Origin: Chitinimonas_A lacunae
GTDB lineage: Bacteria; Pseudomonadota; Gammaproteobacteria; Burkholderiales; Chitinimonadaceae
Direction of reading: 5' to 3'
Length of the DNA: 64,000 bases
NCBI RefSeq assembly: GCF_042650885.1
Contig: NZ_JBHSBU010000001.1
Span: forward strand, 620,001 to 684,000
Position 1 is the first letter of the stretch; the number at the start of each line of letters is the position of its first letter. Shown here piece after piece: positions 60,494 to 64,000 of this stretch. A program made the position numbers and the translations under genes. Below the pieces are notes generated by a model that saw nothing but the letters and a program-made list of their open reading frames with translations, did not search any database and had not been told where the DNA came from.

Positions 60494-62383
60494 ATGAGCG
60501 ACGCCCCCTCCAGCCGCGATGCGGTGTTGGCGCGTATCCGCGCCGGCAGCAAAGATTCCGTGGTCCTTGAAGAAATGCGCCGACTGGGCTTCTGGCCGGT
60601 CGATCAGGCTTCGCCCGAAGAAGGTCGGGCCGCCGAACTGATCGGGCGTGAAACCGAGTTGATCCAGGAGCTCTATACCCTCCAGCGCGAACTGTCCCGC
60701 GTCGAAGACCCCGAGGCCGCCCTGAAAGCCATGCGGCGTGAACGGATGGACGCGGCACTGGCCCGGCGCGAGGAAACCCGCCGCCAGCATGCCCGGCAGC
60801 GCTATGAACGGGCACTGGCCTGGCAGGAGCGGCGCGGGCGCGAGATGCTCTATCTGGGCGCCGGTGTCTCCAGTGCGCTCAACGATCAGCGCAGCGACCC
60901 GGTGCGACTGGCCCGCAACGGCCTGCCCGATTTCGATTCCCCGCTGACGCTGGCCGGCGCCATGGGCCTCACCCTGGCCGAATTGCGCTTTTTGGCCTAT
61001 CACCGCGCCGTGTCGCGCATCAGTCACTACCGACGCTTCGGCATCCCGAAAAAGACCGGTGGCGTGCGTCTGATCTCGGCGCCCATGCCCCGGCTCAAGC
61101 GTGTCCAGTACTGGGTGCTCGACCGGCTGCTGGCAAGCCAGGCGGTCCACGATGCTGCCCACGGCTTTGTGCCGGGCCGCTCCATCGTCGGTAACGCCAT
61201 CCCACACGTCGGTCGGGCGGTGGTGGTCAATTTCGACCTCAAGGATTTCTTCCCCTCGATCGAATACCCGCGCGTGCGCGGTCTATTCCAGTCACTGGGC
61301 TATTCGCGGCAGATCGCCACGCTGCTTGGTCTGCTCTGCACCGAGACGCCCTGCGACGAAGTCGAACTCGACGGTATCCGCTACCACGTCCAGACCGGCC
61401 CGCGTTGCCTGCCGCAAGGGGCGCCGACCAGTCCTGCGCTGACCAATCTGCTCTGCCGCCGGCTTGATCGCCGACTGAGTGCCCTGGCGACCCGGCTGGG
61501 TTTTCGCTACACCCGCTATGCCGACGATATGACCTTTTCGGCCGACCAGGAAGCCGCCGCGCAACTGAGCCGGCTGTTGTGGCAGGTCAGGCGCATCGTG
61601 GCGGAAGAAGGGTTTGTGCTTCATCCGGACAAGCAGCGCATCATGCGTGCCGCGGCACGGCAGGAAGTGACGGGCATCGTGGTCAACCGTAAACCGTCGA
61701 TCTGCCGTGAAACGCTGCGGCGTTTCCGCGCCACGCTCCATCAGGTGGAAAAGGACGGCCCGGTCGGCAAGCACTGGCAGGGCAGTGCCGATGTGATTGC
61801 AGCGTTAGAAGGCTATGCCCGCTTTATCCGGATGGTCGACCCGGCCAAGGGCCAGCCGCTGTGTGAACGTACCGCTGCGCTGCGGGCGCGTTATGCCACG
61901 GCCCCGACCACGACCGGCAGCCGATACCGCCAATTGTTCCGCGAGGCCAGCGCTGCCGGTCGACAGCCGCCAGGCCAGGTCTGGCGGCCGGCGGAGACCG
62001 CCGCGCCGCAACAGGAGAAGACCGCTCAGCAGCTCAAGGAAGAAAAGATCGCCGCCCGAACTGCGGCCCAAGCTGACCCGTCCGCTACGCCGACTGCCTC
62101 GCCGGCGCAATCCGAGGCCGATTCGGCCTCGGAAGCCGAGACCGTGCTGCTCGAAGAGACCGAGCCGCCTCTGCACGAGGTGGCGGAAATCTCGACCGGC
62201 CATTATCTGGTCATCGCCTTGCAGTTTGTGCTGATGGTGGTGCTGGGACTGTTGAGCAGAAACCTGTTTCTGCCGATCGGGGCGCTGATTCTGCTGTCGT
62301 GGTCGCTGCGGCGGCGGCGGGCCAGCTGGATCGGCTTTGCGCTGATGTTTCTGCTGTGCCGCTGGCTGTGGACCTTGGCTTGA
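60494..62383 (+). CDS. Retron reverse transcriptase with membrane-spanning C-terminus
   Basis: The core, about residues 165-465, has the retron signatures: NAxxH (234-238, GNAIPHVG), RYADD catalytic box (YADD 342-345, RYADDMTFSA), and VTG (392-394). LPQGAPTSPALTNLLC is also typical. The enzyme reverse-transcribes the msd from the branched msr. The protein is 629 residues, about twice a usual retron RT: about 165 residues precede the core, and a Glu/Ala/Gln-rich linker (480-560) leads to three hydrophobic segments (567-589, 590-605, 612-629). No good ribosome-binding site is seen before ATG 60494. Confidence 0.9.
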   Translation: MSDAPSSRDAVLARIRAGSKDSVVLEEMRRLGFWPVDQASPEEGRAAELIGRETELIQELYTLQRELSRVEDPEAALKAMRRERMDAALARREETRRQHARQRYERALAWQERRGREMLYLGAGVSSALNDQRSDPVRLARNGLPDFDSPLTLAGAMGLTLAELRFLAYHRAVSRISHYRRFGIPKKTGGVRLISAPMPRLKRVQYWVLDRLLASQAVHDAAHGFVPGRSIVGNAIPHVGRAVVVNFDLKDFFPSIEYPRVRGLFQSLGYSRQIATLLGLLCTETPCDEVELDGIRYHVQTGPRCLPQGAPTSPALTNLLCRRLDRRLSALATRLGFRYTRYADDMTFSADQEAAAQLSRLLWQVRRIVAEEGFVLHPDKQRIMRAAARQEVTGIVVNRKPSICRETLRRFRATLHQVEKDGPVGKHWQGSADVIAALEGYARFIRMVDPAKGQPLCERTAALRARYATAPTTTGSRYRQLFREASAAGRQPPGQVWRPAETAAPQQEKTAQQLKEEKIAARTAAQADPSATPTASPAQSEADSASEAETVLLEETEPPLHEVAEISTGHYLVIALQFVLMVVLGLLSRNLFLPIGALILLSWSLRRRRASWIGFALMFLLCRWLWTLA

Positions 62384-62445
62384 GCGGGCCGGGCAATAAG
62401 GGCAGGGGCAGGGTGCCTATCCGTCGAGGCTCGACCCGTCGGGGT

Positions 62446-62805
62446 TCAGTGAAGCCGTTCGGCCAGGATGCGAAAGCCGGCCAGCAGACGCAGGGTGTCG
62501 GTAAAGCAACCCTCCTCGTCGCAGCCGGCGCGGCATTCGCGCCAGCGTTGGGCCAGACGGTCGTCGAGATGGCGCTTCCAGTCGAAATCCGGGTCGCGGA
62601 ATACGCTGGCGATCCCATGTTCCTGTAGCGCGGCCTTGATCTGCGGGCAGATCACCAGATCGAAATACAGACGGCGAAATACCCCGTCGGAGATATCGTG
62701 ATGGCTGACCAGCGTGGCCAGACGGGCCCGGAACAGTTCGGGAAAGCCCTCGGGCATCGGGGTGGGGAGGGCATGTGTGGCAGAGGTGCCTTGTTCGGTA
62801 TTCAT
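62446..62805 (-). CDS. Hypothetical protein, 119 aa, convergent with RT
   Basis: ATG 62805 has AGGAG 9 bases upstream. The protein is helical and rich in charged residues, with two Cys pairs (ECRAGCDEEGC) that could bind metal. It ends about 60 bases from the RT stop on the opposite strand, so it is not in the retron operon. No family recognised; relation to the retron is unknown. Confidence 0.45.
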   Translation of the reverse strand: MNTEQGTSATHALPTPMPEGFPELFRARLATLVSHHDISDGVFRRLYFDLVICPQIKAALQEHGIASVFRDPDFDWKRHLDDRLAQRWRECRAGCDEEGCFTDTLRLLAGFRILAERLH

Positions 62806-63235
62806 GACTGCGATCTCCTGTCTGATCACAAGACAGACAATGCAGAGAACATGCCACGGGCCTGGAAGTGCCTTGGTAATTCTGCGGGCACCATGGAGAT
62901 TGGATGAGGTTGTTTTTGGAAAATTTTCTGAAAAACGTATGCCAGATCTGGTGCTGGAAATGTCTATTTTAGAATAAAATCTGCGAAGCCTATTAAGGGC
63001 AAGCTCGGCAAAGACTATTCACATCAGTTTGCCGCCAGACGGTCGAATAACGCCGCTTCTGAAAGTGTCCAGCAGATTACCGACTGATGAAATCCTGCTC
63101 GCCACGCCGTCCGCCTGAGCGGTTAACCGGCTCAAGAAGCGGAAACATGGCGGAGACGGCTTTTGCCGCTCCGCCGTGTAAAGCCTGCTGCGACAGCGGC
63201 TATTTACTGCATGGTTGACTGTAAAGCGAACAGGT
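62806..63235. other. Gap containing two inverted repeats
   Basis: About 430 bases with no clear gene. TGAGCGGTTAACC with GCTCA (63116-63134) is imperfectly palindromic and a longer hairpin is at 63145-63179. Confidence 0.4.
63145..63179. repeat. Long inverted repeat
   Basis: ACATGGCGGAG (63145-63155) pairs with CTCCGCCGTGT (63169-63179) with one G-T pair, and an inner stem CGGC-TTTT-GCCG follows after one bulged A. It could be a terminator-like or a REP-like extragenic element. Confidence 0.5.
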
Positions 63236-64000
63236 CTACAGGCTGGGGAAGGCTTCGCCCTGCCAGTATTGCGGCGGCAGACGGCTGCCATCGGGGCGGA
63301 CGTCTATGCTGTGGTAGGGCAGCACCGCCAGATTGAGCTGCCGGCGCAAGGTGGCCAGATCGACCAGCTTATAGCCGCGCTCGCGCCAGCCACTCAGCAT
63401 CCGGTCGAACTGGGCCAGATAGCGGCCGCCATCGACGGCTGCGTCGCCGTTATAGACATGGCCGTGTGGCTCGGGACTGGCACTCAGATGGATCAGCCGT
63501 TCAGCCGCCGCATCGGGCTGGGCGCCGCTCTGGAGCAGTTCGAGCAGCGAGGGCAGGGTGACCGGCAGTTGCGGGCAGCGCACCGGTTCGCCATCGACCA
63601 CCGGCCAGAACGGATGGCGACCCCGACAGTGGCTGGCATACGACAGTCCATAACGCTGATCGAGCCGGAACAGGCTGCGGCCGGCCCGGCAATCGGGGGC
63701 GGCGTGGGCGGCCGGCGCGGCGCCGAACAGCTGGGCAAAGCGACGGCGGGCGGTGTCGTACTCGCTGGCGATCCGGGATTGATCGGCCTGGCCGATGTCG
63801 CGCAGCCAGCGATAGCGGTCCCAGCCTTGCAGAATCATTTCGAAACCGGCGTTGTGGGCGGCCCGCAGTACCTCAAAGCCGCGCACGCCGATCTCGGGCG
63901 CGGGCAGCCAATTGCCCCAGCCTCGGCTAGCAAAACCCTGTAGACCGAAACGGCCGGCCGGATCGCGTCCCGTCAGCCAGGCACGGCCGCTTCGATCCTG
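63236..64000 (-). CDS. ArnD-like polysaccharide deacetylase family protein, partial
   Basis: The gene runs off the window at 64000; about 254 residues are visible. Family-like stretches are RLDQRYGLSYASHCRGRHPF, CPQLPVTLPSLLELL and the GWDRYRWLRD helix, which match the C-terminal half of ArnD-type deformylases that remove a formyl group during lipid A modification. Where ArnD has the His-rich metal motif HAWDHH, this protein reads LQGWDRY, so the usual ligands are absent; activity is doubtful. Start lies beyond the window. A divergent paralogue is the simplest reading. Confidence 0.6.
   Translation of the reverse strand, partial: QDRSGRAWLTGRDPAGRFGLQGFASRGWGNWLPAPEIGVRGFEVLRAAHNAGFEMILQGWDRYRWLRDIGQADQSRIASEYDTARRRFAQLFGAAPAAHAAPDCRAGRSLFRLDQRYGLSYASHCRGRHPFWPVVDGEPVRCPQLPVTLPSLLELLQSGAQPDAAAERLIHLSASPEPHGHVYNGDAAVDGGRYLAQFDRMLSGWRERGYKLVDLATLRRQLNLAVLPYHSIDVRPDGSRLPPQYWQGEAFPSL

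Overview
The window is high-GC proteobacterial chromosome. The block lpoA-yraN-diaA-dolP with divergent rsmI, plus yaeQ, slyX, ygiQ, an ompW homologue and a Cache-domain chemoreceptor, points to a motile Gram-negative betaproteobacterium, perhaps order Neisseriales. That placement comes from gene content only.

Positions 1 to about 25.8 kb hold the late half of a siphovirus prophage. It has a lambda-type packaging and head module (terS, terL, gpW, portal, ClpP-type protease, decoration protein, major capsid), then head-tail joining and tail genes (tail tube, a 1636-residue tape measure, hub and tip proteins) and a lysis cassette (holin candidate, SAR-type GH24 endolysin, nested Rz/Rz1). Most genes overlap by 1-20 bases. 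Short intrinsic terminators recur between or at the ends of modules, and four stand in a row before the lysis genes, which suggests antitermination or graded expression. The early region and integrase lie outside the window.

From about 25.8 to 32.5 kb is AT-richer accessory DNA on both strands. It holds a Cys/His zinc-type protein, a membrane-anchored protein, a PIN-like protein, a KilA-C antirepressor remnant, a 105-bp MITE with a perfect 9-bp target duplication, small exported or membrane proteins, and a YopT/AvrPphB-like cysteine protease that looks like a secreted effector.

From about 32.6 to 55.2 kb the genes are mostly chromosomal: a PAS-GGDEF-EAL protein, TatD, a DUF2147 protein, the dolP/diaA/yraN/lpoA operon, rsmI, a DUF1801 protein, an integrase C-terminal remnant beside tRNA-Leu(CAA), a chemoreceptor, ygiQ, yaeQ, slyX, ompW preceded by a perfect FNR/Anr box, a flavoprotein, a PhoD-like phosphatase, two adjacent ferritin-like proteins and a peptide-binding protein.

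The standout locus is at 55.3-62.4 kb, a complete retron. A HEAT/ARM-repeat protein is coupled to a winged-helix/SWIM zinc-finger protein. A structured non-coding RNA follows, with a 14-bp a1/a2 stem and a long msd hairpin, behind its own predicted promoter. Last is a reverse transcriptase with the retron marks NAxxH, YADD and VTG. The gene set fits what is called type XIII. The RT is unusual: it is about twice normal length, with a long N-terminal extension and three hydrophobic segments at its C-terminus, which suggests a membrane-attached retron. A small gene of unknown function and a partial, divergent polysaccharide-deacetylase-like gene close the window.
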